Below are positions 54,116 to 62,838 of a stretch of DNA of 64,000 nucleotides, piece by piece. This stretch comes from JBBRHQ01 sp963781345 (GTDB taxonomy: Bacteria > Actinomycetota > Thermoleophilia > Solirubrobacterales > 70-9), in contig CAWAFQ010000014.1 of assembly GCA_963781345.1 (NCBI GenBank), positions 1 to 64,000 of the forward strand. The letters run 5' to 3'. How positions within the stretch are numbered: position 1 is the first letter of the stretch; every line of letters starts with the position of its first letter. A program made the position numbers and the translations under genes. Below the pieces are notes generated by a model. That model was given only the letters and a program-made list of their open reading frames with translations. It searched no databases and was not told the origin of the DNA.

Positions 54116-57100
54116 ATGACCGAGGACCAGTCCAGGCCCCTTCGCTCGACGCGCAAGCACCCGCAGCGCTACTCGCCCGAGATTCCCTACCGGCCGCTGG
54201 TCTCGCCGCCGAGCGTCGAGGACTCCGACGCCTGTGCGATATACGCCTCCGTCCGCCGCGACGCAACGCAGAGCCATGCGCCGCTCGAGCTCGCGATCTC
54301 CTCACTCCAGAAGATGCTCCACCGAGCCGGCAACGTCGACGGCGAGGGCGACGGCTGCGGCCTCATGGTTGACATTCCGCGCCGGATCTGGGCCGAGGAG
54401 GTCCGAGCCGGGGGTCACGACCCTTCGCTCACCCTCGATCCCAGCTTCGCCGTCGGCCACGTCTTCGTCGAGCGCTCGCAGGACCTCGCGGAGGTCCAGC
54501 ACGGCGCCCGTGAGATCCTCGGCCAGGGCGGATTCCGGGTGCTCGCGGAGCGGGTCGGCGTGGTCAACTCGGCCGCCCTCGGCCCGACCGCGCGCGAGGA
54601 GGAGCCGCACTTCTGGCAGGTGGCCGGCCTGCTTCCCGATGCCTTTGCGCGCGACCGCGTCCTCTTCGACCTGCTGATCGAGCTCGAGAGCCGGCTCAGC
54701 ATCCACGTTCCGTCGCTTTCGGCGACGACCTGTGTCTACAAGGTGATGGGCGCCCCGAAGATCCTCGGTCAGTACTACCCCGACCTGCTCGACGAGCGCT
54801 TCGAGACGATCGCCGTGCTCGGCCACAACCGCTACTCCACCAACACCTGGCCCTCGTTCAAGCGGGTCCAGCCGTTCTCGATCCTCGGCCACAACGGAGA
54901 GATCAACACGATCGAGCAGCTGCGCCAGGAGGCGCGGATGCTGGGCGTCCCGATCAAGCCGGGCTCCTCCGATTCCCAGGACCTCGACCGCACCGTCGAC
55001 ACACTGATCCGGCGCGAAGGCCTCAGCCTCGCCGAGGCGATGGAGATGGTGGTTCCGCCGGTCGTCAACGAGATCCGCAACCTGCCGGCCTCCCAGCACC
55101 GCTTCTACATGTACCTGCGCGAGGTGATGGGGCCGTTCGCCCAGGGTCCGGTGGCGCTGATCGCCCGTCATCAGGACGAGTGCGTGTTCTCGGCCGACGC
55201 CCTCGGACTGCGCCCGCTGTGGCAGGTCGAGACCGCCGACGACTTCGTCTTCAGCTCCGAGCCCGGTGTCGTCTCCGTTTCCGAGATGACCGCCGAGCCC
55301 AAGCCCCTCGCGCCCGGTGAGAAGGCGCTGGTGATGATCGACGGCGAGCGCAAGCGCTCGACCCTGCATCCCCACGACGAGATGCTGAAGATGGTGCGCC
55401 AGCGCTGGCTTGACCGGACCGGCGCCGACGACGCCGGCCCCTACGACCGGGCGCTGGAGACGGGCGGACCGCTCGAGGGGGAGGGCGTTCCCGGCTACTC
55501 CGACGCCGGGCCCGAGGACCCGGTCCAGGTCTCCGACCGCATCCTCTCGGGCTTCGGCTGGCAGCGTGACGACGTCAAGCTCGTCCAGCAGATGGCCTCC
55601 AACGGCGCCGAGCCGATCGGCTCCCTGGGATATGACGGCCCGCTCGCCGCTCTCTCCCCCGAGCGCCAGAACATCGCTGACTACTTCAAGGAGACGGTCG
55701 CGGTCGTCACCAACCCGGCGATCGACCGCGAGCGCGAGATGGAGCATTTCTCCACCCGCTCCGTCTTCGGCCGCAGGCCCTCGCTCTCGCACGCCGACGA
55801 GGACACCGGCACGGTCGAGACCTCCTTCCCGGTGATCCTCGGTGGCCACCACGAGATGGCTCCGCTCTCAGACCGCACCTACCGCCGGATCGCTCGCGAG
55901 CACCAGACCTACCTGCTCGAGGACCTCTGGGAGGAGTTCAGGGGCCGCGCCGGCGCCGTCGACATCTCGCTGCTGGAGTCCGAGACGACCGGGGGGGCGA
56001 TCGAGCGGCTCAAGCAGGAGGCGGTTAAGCGCGTTCGTGACGGCGCCGAGCTGCTGGTCCTCACCGACCGCACCGCCTACGAGGGCGAGCGCCGCTACCT
56101 CGATCCCCACCTCGCTCTCTCCGCCGTCGAGGGAGCGCTGAAGCAGTTCCGGGTCGAAGCGGGCGAGGAGAACCTGCGGCGGCGCTGCGGCATCGTCCTG
56201 CGCTCGGCGGCGATCCGAAACGTCCACGACGTGATGCTCGCGCTCGGTCTCGGCGCCAATGGGGTCTGTCCCTACGTGATGCTCGAGGTGATCTGCGTCG
56301 AGGACTACGAGACCGATGTCGGCAACCTCTGCGAAGCGCTCTCGAAGGGGATCGAGAAGGTGATTTCGACGATCGGGATCCATGAGGTTCGCGGCTACGC
56401 ACGCCAGTTCTCCTCGATCGGGATCAAGCCCGAGCTCGCCGAGATCTTCCAGACCGAGGCCTTCGGCGCCTCGGCCAAGGGCGGCGTTGGCTTCTCCGAC
56501 CTCGACGACGACTCCAACGAGCGCTCCCAGATCCTCGCCGCCGAGGAGGAGGCGAAGCCGGCGAAGACCTTCCGCTTCTACCCAAAGGTCTACAAGGCCG
56601 CGATCGCCACCGCCAACGGCTCCGGGTCCTACGCCGATTACTCGCAGAAGGTGCGCGATCTCGAGGCCCAGAGCCCGATCTCGATGCGCCACATCATGGG
56701 GCTGCGGTCTGATCGCGAGGCGATCAGCCCGGCGGACGTGGATGTGAGCGTCGGCCATCACGACTACCCGATCGTGATCAGCTCGATGAGCTTCGGCTCG
56801 CAGTCGGAGCCGGCGTTTCGCTCCTACGCAGAGGCGGCGAAGCGGATCAACGTCCTCTGCATCAACGGCGAGGGCGGCGAGATCCGCGATATGTACGGCC
56901 GCTACCGCAAGTGGAGGGGCCAGCAGGTCGCCTCGGGGCGCTTCGGCGTCTCGGCGGAGATGCTGAACGCCTCCTACGTCGCCGAGATCAAGATCGGCCA
57001 GGGGGCGAAGCCCGGCGAGGGAGGCCACCTCCCGGGCAAGAAGGTCTCAGAGAAGGTCGCCGCGGCCCGAAACGCCGCGCCCGGCACCGACCTGATCTCG

Positions 57101-58792
57101 CCGTCGAACAACCACGACCTCTACTCGATCGAGGATCTGGCCGAGCTGATCGACGAGCTGAAGACGGTCAACCCCGACGTCCGCGTCTCGGTCAAGGTGC
57201 CGGTTGTGCCGAATATCGGCACGATCGGGCTCGGGATCGCCAAGGCCGGCGCCGACATCATCACCCTCTCCGGATTTGAGGGCGGCACCGGCGCCGCACG
57301 CCAGCACGCGCTGCGCCACGTCGGCCTGCCTTCTGACATCGGCACCCGTGCCGTGCACCGGGCGCTGATGGAGGCCGGGATCCGCAACCGGGTCGAGATC
57401 TGGGCCGACGGCGGCTATCGCCACGGCCACGACATAGTCAAGCTCCACTGCCTCGGCGCCAACCGGGTCGGCTTCGGAACGCTGGCGATGGTCTCGCTCG
57501 GCTGCACGATCTGCCGCGGCTGCCAGCTCGACACATGCCACGTCGGCATAGCCACCCAGATCGAGACGATCGAGGAGGCGACCGAGCACGGTCTGAAGAA
57601 GTTCACCCCGCAGGAGGTCGAGCGTGCCTCGGAGAGCTGTGCCCGCTTCTTCTCGGCGATGGGCGAGGAGGTGAAGGAGGTCGTGGCCTCGCTCGGCTAC
57701 GACCGCGCCCAGGACCTCGTCGGGCGCTACGACCTGCTCGAGCAGGTCGGCCATTCCGACAGCATCGACCTCGCCGGGCTGATCACCCCGCTCGAGGAGT
57801 ACCTCGACCTCGAGCCGATCGACCTGCCGGTCTCGGGCGACGTCGCCGAGGAGCGGGCTGAGGCCGGCCTCGTCGTTGCGAGACCGATCAGGATGGAGCC
57901 AAAGCAGGCCTCGGCGCAGATAGCCGGGCTCGCCGGCGACGTCTGCGCAGGCAGGACGGTGCGCCGGTCATTTCCCCGCGCGACCGACCCCAATGACCGT
58001 GTTCTCGGAACCGAGCTCGCCGGCGCCCTCGCCCGCGGGCGGATTTATGGCGACGCCCCCGAGGCGAACGACGACCTGCTCGCCCAGCTCGATTTCAACG
58101 GCGGCTCGGTCGCCGGACAGGGGCTCGGCGCCTTCAACGCCTACGGGGTCTCGATCAGGGTGGAGGGTGGTGCCCAGGACGGAGTCGGCAAGACCATGCT
58201 CGGAGGCACGATCGCGATCCTGAAGGGGAAGGGCGCCGGCGGCCGCCGGCTCAACGGCTCGGTTGGCAAGTCGTTTGCCTACGGGGCCCAGCGCGGGCGC
58301 CTCTTCGTTCAGGGCTCCGCCGACTCACGGTTCTGCATCCGGCTCTCGGGCGCCGATGTCGTCCTCGGCGGCGAACCGGAGTCCGACGTCGATGACAGCC
58401 GCGGTTGCATAGTCGACCGCGCCAACGCCAAGGGCTTCGCCTTCGAGTACATGACCTCGGGGCGGGCGGTCGTGCTCGGCGATATCGGGCCGTGGGCCTG
58501 CGCCGGAATGACCGGCGGCCGCGTCTACGTCAGGACCGGAGCCTTCGGCATCGACCAAGACCTGATCGAGCGCCGGCTCGGCGAGGGCGCGAAGGTCGAG
58601 CTGGCCGAGATCGACGCAGAGGGCATGCTCGACATCCAGGACCTCGTCGGCCACTACGCGCTGGAGCTGCGGGCAACGGACCAGGACTCCGAGGCCGAAC
58701 GGGTGCTGGGCCTGGCCGCCGCCGCCAGGGAGAACTTCCTCATGGTCCTTCCGCACAAGGTCCAGGCGGACCCGAGCATCTCAACCGAGTAG
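54116..58792 (+). CDS. gltB: Glutamate synthase large subunit (no gltD adjacent)
   Basis: This 1558-residue protein transfers the glutamine amide nitrogen to 2-oxoglutarate. A short propeptide precedes the catalytic Cys in SVEDSDACAIYASVRRD (residue about 41); the bases after Cys (AIYAS) differ from the usual GVGF. The glutaminase motif GHNRYSTNTW, synthase FMN site (GLAGLIT) and 3Fe-4S motif CTICRGCQLDTC (CX5CX4C) are intact, as are GQGLGAFNAYGVSIRVEGG and the GXGXG-rich C-terminus. It has a divergent promoter with TATAAT and a strong GGGAGG Shine-Dalgarno. No gltD is in the window, so electrons may come from ferredoxin or a remote subunit. Confidence 0.94.
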   Translation: MTEDQSRPLRSTRKHPQRYSPEIPYRPLVSPPSVEDSDACAIYASVRRDATQSHAPLELAISSLQKMLHRAGNVDGEGDGCGLMVDIPRRIWAEEVRAGGHDPSLTLDPSFAVGHVFVERSQDLAEVQHGAREILGQGGFRVLAERVGVVNSAALGPTAREEEPHFWQVAGLLPDAFARDRVLFDLLIELESRLSIHVPSLSATTCVYKVMGAPKILGQYYPDLLDERFETIAVLGHNRYSTNTWPSFKRVQPFSILGHNGEINTIEQLRQEARMLGVPIKPGSSDSQDLDRTVDTLIRREGLSLAEAMEMVVPPVVNEIRNLPASQHRFYMYLREVMGPFAQGPVALIARHQDECVFSADALGLRPLWQVETADDFVFSSEPGVVSVSEMTAEPKPLAPGEKALVMIDGERKRSTLHPHDEMLKMVRQRWLDRTGADDAGPYDRALETGGPLEGEGVPGYSDAGPEDPVQVSDRILSGFGWQRDDVKLVQQMASNGAEPIGSLGYDGPLAALSPERQNIADYFKETVAVVTNPAIDREREMEHFSTRSVFGRRPSLSHADEDTGTVETSFPVILGGHHEMAPLSDRTYRRIAREHQTYLLEDLWEEFRGRAGAVDISLLESETTGGAIERLKQEAVKRVRDGAELLVLTDRTAYEGERRYLDPHLALSAVEGALKQFRVEAGEENLRRRCGIVLRSAAIRNVHDVMLALGLGANGVCPYVMLEVICVEDYETDVGNLCEALSKGIEKVISTIGIHEVRGYARQFSSIGIKPELAEIFQTEAFGASAKGGVGFSDLDDDSNERSQILAAEEEAKPAKTFRFYPKVYKAAIATANGSGSYADYSQKVRDLEAQSPISMRHIMGLRSDREAISPADVDVSVGHHDYPIVISSMSFGSQSEPAFRSYAEAAKRINVLCINGEGGEIRDMYGRYRKWRGQQVASGRFGVSAEMLNASYVAEIKIGQGAKPGEGGHLPGKKVSEKVAAARNAAPGTDLISPSNNHDLYSIEDLAELIDELKTVNPDVRVSVKVPVVPNIGTIGLGIAKAGADIITLSGFEGGTGAARQHALRHVGLPSDIGTRAVHRALMEAGIRNRVEIWADGGYRHGHDIVKLHCLGANRVGFGTLAMVSLGCTICRGCQLDTCHVGIATQIETIEEATEHGLKKFTPQEVERASESCARFFSAMGEEVKEVVASLGYDRAQDLVGRYDLLEQVGHSDSIDLAGLITPLEEYLDLEPIDLPVSGDVAEERAEAGLVVARPIRMEPKQASAQIAGLAGDVCAGRTVRRSFPRATDPNDRVLGTELAGALARGRIYGDAPEANDDLLAQLDFNGGSVAGQGLGAFNAYGVSIRVEGGAQDGVGKTMLGGTIAILKGKGAGGRRLNGSVGKSFAYGAQRGRLFVQGSADSRFCIRLSGADVVLGGEPESDVDDSRGCIVDRANAKGFAFEYMTSGRAVVLGDIGPWACAGMTGGRVYVRTGAFGIDQDLIERRLGEGAKVELAEIDAEGMLDIQDLVGHYALELRATDQDSEAERVLGLAAAARENFLMVLPHKVQADPSISTE

Positions 58793-58804
58793 GAGGCGCC
58801 GGCC

Positions 58805-60265
58805 TCAGCTCTCGTCGGGGGACTTGCCGATCGCCTTGACGTCGCGCAGGAGGTCGTCGAGCATTCTCTCGAGGTCCTCGCGCATCTTCGACTGCGCGAC
58901 GGTTCGGCTCTTATCAACCGCCTCCCCGAGCCGCTCCTGCGCCGCGCGAACCTGCATTGCCGCCTCGGCTCTCTGGCGCTCGCCCTCGGCTCGAAGCCCG
59001 GCCACCGCCTTCTCTGTCGCCTCGCCACGCTGGCGCTCGCTCTCCGCGCGCAGCTCCGCGGTGGCACGCTCGGCACTGGCGTCGATTTGCCTCTGCGCCT
59101 CCCGAGCTGTCTGTTCGGCGGACCTACTCGCCTCCAGCAGTTGTTTCGTCGCCCGGCTGCGCTCCTCGCGCTCGGCCAGGCGGTCGCGCCGAATCGCCTT
59201 CGCCGAGAGCTTCTCCGCCGCGGCGCGCTCCTGATCGGCCAACGACCTCGACCGCTGCTCAGCTTCCTTGGCGACAGAGGCCCTGGCGCCTGCAGCCTCG
59301 GCCCGCAGTGCCGCGCGGGCCTCCTCGGCCTCGGCGGTGACCCGGGCACGGGTCTCCTCGATGTCGGAGGCGAAGCGAGTATGGACTTCCTCGGTTTCAG
59401 CGGCGACGCGGGCACGGGTCTCCTCGATGTCGGAGGCGAAGCGGGCCTGGGCCGCCTTGGCCTCCGCGGCGATGCGGGCCTGGGCACCATTGGCTTCTTC
59501 GGAGATGCGGCCGCGGGCCGCCTCGAGGTCGGCGGCGACGCGGCCTCGAGCCTCCTCGGCCCTCGCGTGGATGCGCTCGTGCGCCATCTCCTCCGCCGCC
59601 TGGGTCTGCACTTCGACCGACCGGGCCAGCCGCCGGGAGTGCTCCTCGTTGCGGGCATCGACCGCCTGGGAGAGCTTCTGCTCGGTCTTCCGTCCTCGCT
59701 TCTTCGCCTCGGCGCGGGCGACGCTGCGAGCCTCGGCGACAGCCTGCTCCATTAGAGCCTGCTCACCCTCAGCACCGGCTCCGCCGGACTCCCCTGCCAC
59801 CACCAGCCTGCGCTCTCGCATCTCCTCCTCGGCTGCCTGCAGCTGCTGCTCCAGCCCCCGCACCGCCCTTGAAACGGCCGCGTCGGTTCTCTGCTCGGTC
59901 TGCCCGAGCCTCCGCTCCACCTCCTGCAGCCGCCGCTCGATCTTGGCGATGTCGGCGCTCGCCGGTGGGGCGGGGGCGGGCGGCCGCGGCGGAGGCTGGG
60001 GCACGGCGGGCTGGGGGCGCTCCTCCGCGGGCATGGCGCCGATCCCGGATCGGAGGCGATCTATCTCCTCCCGCAGGGCCGCGCGGGCGCGGTCGGCGGC
60101 GGCGCCCACCGGATCCGCGGCGGGCGGGGCTGGGGCGGGAGGAAGAGGGGCGCGCTTGGCATCGCGAGCCTCGCGCTCGGCGAGCCGGCGCTGCCACTCG
60201 CCCGGGAGGATCTTTACGTCCTCTCGACCGCCACCCTCTGAGCCTTGGTTCTGTTCGTCTGACAA
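58805..60265 (-). CDS. Large Ala/Arg/Glu coiled-coil protein
   Basis: This 486-residue protein has a Pro/Ala-rich N-terminus (residues 30-110) and then a near-continuous coiled coil, with tandem 22-residue repeats around RFASDIEETRARV (two copies, encoded by a 66-bp near-duplication at 59343-59475). The C-terminus ends DLLRDVKAIGKSPDES. Its composition matches the smaller protein at 14660-15874. No catalytic motif is visible. It may act as a scaffold or as an FHA partner, because the FHA gene lies just upstream on the same strand. TTG 60265 is the assigned start; a TAGCAT box is 15 nt further up. Confidence 0.72.
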   Translation of the reverse strand: MSDEQNQGSEGGGREDVKILPGEWQRRLAEREARDAKRAPLPPAPAPPAADPVGAAADRARAALREEIDRLRSGIGAMPAEERPQPAVPQPPPRPPAPAPPASADIAKIERRLQEVERRLGQTEQRTDAAVSRAVRGLEQQLQAAEEEMRERRLVVAGESGGAGAEGEQALMEQAVAEARSVARAEAKKRGRKTEQKLSQAVDARNEEHSRRLARSVEVQTQAAEEMAHERIHARAEEARGRVAADLEAARGRISEEANGAQARIAAEAKAAQARFASDIEETRARVAAETEEVHTRFASDIEETRARVTAEAEEARAALRAEAAGARASVAKEAEQRSRSLADQERAAAEKLSAKAIRRDRLAEREERSRATKQLLEASRSAEQTAREAQRQIDASAERATAELRAESERQRGEATEKAVAGLRAEGERQRAEAAMQVRAAQERLGEAVDKSRTVAQSKMREDLERMLDDLLRDVKAIGKSPDES

Positions 60266-60331
60266 TTCCGCTCGCCACCAATGCTACGGCGGCTGGGGGC
60301 GGCAACTCGAAGCGGCGGCCCGCGGGTTGCC

Positions 60332-60892
60332 TCAGGCCTCCAGCATGAAGAGGTGATACCGGCCGATCGCAAGCTCGTCGCCGTCGGCGAGCGTGCCCCA
60401 CTCGACCGGCTCCCCGTTGAGCAAGATCCCGTTGAGGCTGCGGTCGTCGAGCACCCTCAGCGCCTCACCGGCCTCCCAGACGATCAGGGCGTGGCGCCTC
60501 GATACCGAGGGGTCGTCGAGGCGGACGTCGGCGGTGGCGCTGCGGCCGATCCTGGTCCAGCCGGGCTCGAGCTCGAAGACCTCGATCTCGGAGTCCATGC
60601 AGGCCAGGCCGCGCCCACCACGATGCAGACGCCGGCGCGCCTCCGGCAGCCACCCCGGCGGCGGCAGCTTCTCCTCCGCCGCGGCGAACTCGAGCGTCGC
60701 CCCGGGGCGGTCCTGGCCCCGCGGCCGGCCAAAGATCGAGGCGCGGCGAAACCGCGAGTCGCCGCAGCGGGGGCACTCGGGAAGTGCGTCGGACGCCTCG
60801 AGGATGACCTGGGAGTCGCAGCGAATGCAGGAGAAGGTGCCTGAACCGGGTGATGTTCCGGTCTCGTGGGAATCGGATACCGAACTGATCAC
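60332..60892 (-). CDS. Zinc-ribbon plus FHA-domain protein
   Basis: This 186-residue protein starts with a zinc ribbon (CIRCDSQ ... CPRCGDSRF) and ends with an FHA phosphopeptide-binding domain. The FHA motif IGRSATADVRLDDPSVSRRH contains GR, SRRH and a later SLNG, all of which are conserved for pThr recognition. It is likely to bind phosphorylated partners of Ser/Thr kinases. AGAAGG is 4 nt before GTG 60892, and TAAGAT (minus strand, 60927-60922) is a plausible -10. The coiled-coil gene lies downstream. Confidence 0.85.
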   Translation of the reverse strand: MISSVSDSHETGTSPGSGTFSCIRCDSQVILEASDALPECPRCGDSRFRRASIFGRPRGQDRPGATLEFAAAEEKLPPPGWLPEARRRLHRGGRGLACMDSEIEVFELEPGWTRIGRSATADVRLDDPSVSRRHALIVWEAGEALRVLDDRSLNGILLNGEPVEWGTLADGDELAIGRYHLFMLEA

Positions 60893-60921
60893 AATCCCTT
60901 CTCCTCTTCGCGGTTCTACCG

Positions 60922-60927
60922 ATCTTA
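60922..60927 (-). promoter_or_regulatory. TAAGAT -10 box of the FHA gene
   Basis: TAAGAT on the minus strand (60927-60922) is about 29 nt before the GTG, leaving room for the AGAAGG Shine-Dalgarno site. Confidence 0.4.
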
Positions 60928-61000
60928 CCTCGCGCTCATCGAATGTACGAGGCGATCGCGACGACGGGTTGGCCTCACAGCCTTGGTAATCGGCCTGGGC

Positions 61001-61276
61001 CTAGGTACTCGCGGGCATCTGCGTCGCCGCCGTCCGCCTCGCCGGGGCGGGGGTAGCGGGCGCGACGGGGGTTGGGAAGACGCGAGTTACGTTGATCGCG
61101 CCCTCGGCGCTGCGAACCCGGTCCCGCCCGGCGAGGACACCGAGCGAGCGGGCGCGAGGCTTGAGCAGGCAGAGATCGCAGACGGCCGCCTCGCGGCGCC
61201 CCCTCTGCATCAGCGTCACCTCCTCGCCGACCAGCGGCGTGCGAGCGCAGACTGCACAGCGATCGGACTCTTCCAT
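61001..61276 (-). CDS. Small zinc-ribbon-like protein, 91 aa
   Basis: Two CxxC pairs (CAVC and CDLC) are separated by about 22 residues (TPLVGEEVTLMQ), which suits a small zinc ribbon. A basic linker and Pro/Ala-rich tail follow (VFPTPVAPATPAPARRT). ATG 61276 is clear. Such proteins often bind DNA, RNA or a partner protein. No family is recognised. Confidence 0.7.
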   Translation of the reverse strand: MEESDRCAVCARTPLVGEEVTLMQRGRREAAVCDLCLLKPRARSLGVLAGRDRVRSAEGAINVTRVFPTPVAPATPAPARRTAATQMPAST

Positions 61277-61358
61277 GGGATCTGGGTTCGGCGGACGCCC
61301 CGGGGTTCCTGCCCGGCTCGCCGCCTCAGGGTGCGCCGGGAACGCGGGGCGAAGCGCA

Positions 61359-61376
61359 TAGAATCGCGGCGCAATG
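61359..61376 (+). promoter_or_regulatory. Leaderless-type promoter, TAGAAT-N9-ATG
   Basis: TAGAAT (61359-61364) is 9 nt from ATG 61374. Confidence 0.45.
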
Positions 61377-61892
61377 GGTCCCGTATACGCCGAGGTGGAG
61401 TTGGACGTGCCGCGCGATCTGGCCTACGAGTTCGTCGCCGATCTCGGCAACCGCCCGGCCTTCACCGACCACTTCATCTCCGATTTCCGCCTCTCCCGAC
61501 TGGGGTCGACCGGGGTCGGGGCGGGAGCGCGGTACCGCATCTTTGCCCCGCCTCAGGCTCTCTGGGTCGACACCACGATCACCGCCCTGGATCCGGGGCG
61601 GAGGATTTCCGAGCGCGGGAGCGGCGGCCGCCACAACCGGATCCCGACCGCGACCGAGTGGGAGTTCCTCGAGGGCCCGGGGCCACTCTGCACCGCCCGG
61701 GTCACCTACTGGACCTCCCCGGCGCACCACCTCGATCGCGCCAAGGACGTCCTCGGGGGTGCATCGATCTGGTATGAGCGGGACTGGAGGACCGCGATGA
61801 GACGCCTCCGAGACCTGCTCGAATCGGGCCAGGCTGCCGCCGCGAAGGTGGGCGTTGGCGGAGGCAACCGCTACGCCACCGGCGTCCCCTAA
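61374..61892 (+). CDS. SRPBCC-fold (polyketide cyclase/START-like) protein
   Basis: This 172-residue protein has the START/SRPBCC pattern: a start strand VELDVPRDLAYEFVADLGNRP, beta strands through GAGARYRIFAPPQALWVD and TEWEFLEGPGPLCTARVTYW, and a long C-terminal helix RDWRTAMRRLRDLLESG. It probably binds a hydrophobic ligand in a deep cavity. The tail after that helix is low complexity. The ligand is unknown. Confidence 0.82.
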   Translation: MGPVYAEVELDVPRDLAYEFVADLGNRPAFTDHFISDFRLSRLGSTGVGAGARYRIFAPPQALWVDTTITALDPGRRISERGSGGRHNRIPTATEWEFLEGPGPLCTARVTYWTSPAHHLDRAKDVLGGASIWYERDWRTAMRRLRDLLESGQAAAAKVGVGGGNRYATGVP

Positions 61893-61911
61893 TACAATCG
61901 CCGCCGCCGTG
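61893..61911 (+). promoter_or_regulatory. Putative promoter, TACAAT-N10-GTG
   Basis: TACAAT (61893-61898) is 10 nt from GTG 61909, overlapping the end of the previous gene. Confidence 0.35.
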
Positions 61912-62463
61912 AAAGAACGCCGCAGAATCCTGCTCCCACTGTTCGCCGCCCTGATCCTGGGCCTGGCCACGCTTGCGGTCTCCGCCTGCGGCTCCTCCTC
62001 GGATGAGAAGACCGGCCTGATCGAGGGCGAGGCGGTGACGCTCGGCGACCTCCAGTACAACGTCGTCTTCTCGCGTTTTCTCAACCCGCAGGACGTCGAG
62101 GACCGCGAGTACCTCGTCGGGCAGCCGCCGCCGCCCGCCGACGCCGCCTATTTCGGCGCCTTCGTCCAGATCATCAACAAGTCGAAAGAGGACCCGGTCC
62201 CGATTCCGAGGGAGTTCAAGATCGTCGACACCGAGGGGGAGGCCTTCACCTCGATCCCGAGCACCAGCAGCTACGCGCTGCCGCTTGGGGACTCGATCGG
62301 CCCCGAGGACCTCGCCCCGGCGCTTGACTCCTCCCCCGAGGTGGGCCCGATCGAGGCCTCAATGGTCCTCTTCCAGATCCCGGACGCGGCGTCTGAGAAC
62401 CGCCCGCTGCAGTTCGTGATCCCCGGGATCGATGGCCCCGCCACCATCGATCTCGACGTCTGA
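61909..62463 (+). CDS. Putative lipoprotein, 184 aa
   Basis: From GTG 61909 the protein has a signal (KERRRILLPLFAALILGLAT) with lipobox LAVSAC and a mature part with FGAFVQIINKSKEDPVPIP, which resembles a DUF4352-like telokin/immunoglobulin-like binding fold. The start is chosen downstream of ATG 61855 because of the TACAAT box and the normal signal-peptide length. Its 3' end overlaps the next gene. No enzyme motif is seen. Confidence 0.78.
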   Translation: MKERRRILLPLFAALILGLATLAVSACGSSSDEKTGLIEGEAVTLGDLQYNVVFSRFLNPQDVEDREYLVGQPPPPADAAYFGAFVQIINKSKEDPVPIPREFKIVDTEGEAFTSIPSTSSYALPLGDSIGPEDLAPALDSSPEVGPIEASMVLFQIPDAASENRPLQFVIPGIDGPATIDLDV

Positions 62464-62770
62464 GCGCGCCCTCCAGCTCGCCCTTGCGCTGGCGGCTTTG
62501 GGGACGCTGCTCGTCCTCGTCAACCTGTTCGGGCTCGGCGGGCGCCTCGCCGGCGTCGCGGCGATGATCGCCGGGACCGTTCTCGCGGCCCCCTTTTCAG
62601 AGCGTGGCGGGGCGCTCGAGCGCTGGTGGAACCTGCTGGCCGCGGGAACCCTGATGGCGTTGGCGGGGGTTGTGATCGGCCTCGCGGTCGAGAGCCTCGG
62701 CGGGCTGGTGCTCGTCGCCGGCGGCGTCTTGGCGGCAGCGGCAGTGGCGCTCAGCTTCCCGGCACCCTGA
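62432..62770 (+). CDS. Small four-helix membrane protein, 112 aa
   Basis: The protein consists of about four hydrophobic helices (ALQLALALAALGTLLVLVNL, LAGVAAMIAGTVLAAPF, LLAAGTLMALAGVVIGLAV, LGGLVLVAGGVLAAAAVAL) with short loops. ATG 62432 overlaps the lipoprotein gene by 32 nt, so expression is probably coupled. No family is recognised. Confidence 0.65.
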   Translation: MAPPPSISTSERALQLALALAALGTLLVLVNLFGLGGRLAGVAAMIAGTVLAAPFSERGGALERWWNLLAAGTLMALAGVVIGLAVESLGGLVLVAGGVLAAAAVALSFPAP

Positions 62771-62780
62771 GCCCCTCCGC

Positions 62781-62838
62781 AGATCCGGCGGCAGCCGTGG
62801 CGCCCAGTCTCCGGCGCCCTGGCCGCGTCCGCGGATCT
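62781..62838. terminator. Inverted repeat between convergent membrane-protein and PBP genes
   Basis: AGATCCG (62781-62787) pairs with CGGATCT (62832-62838), with an inner GGCGCC/GGCGCC stem. It reaches the stop codon of the PBP gene and could terminate both convergent transcripts. Confidence 0.45.
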
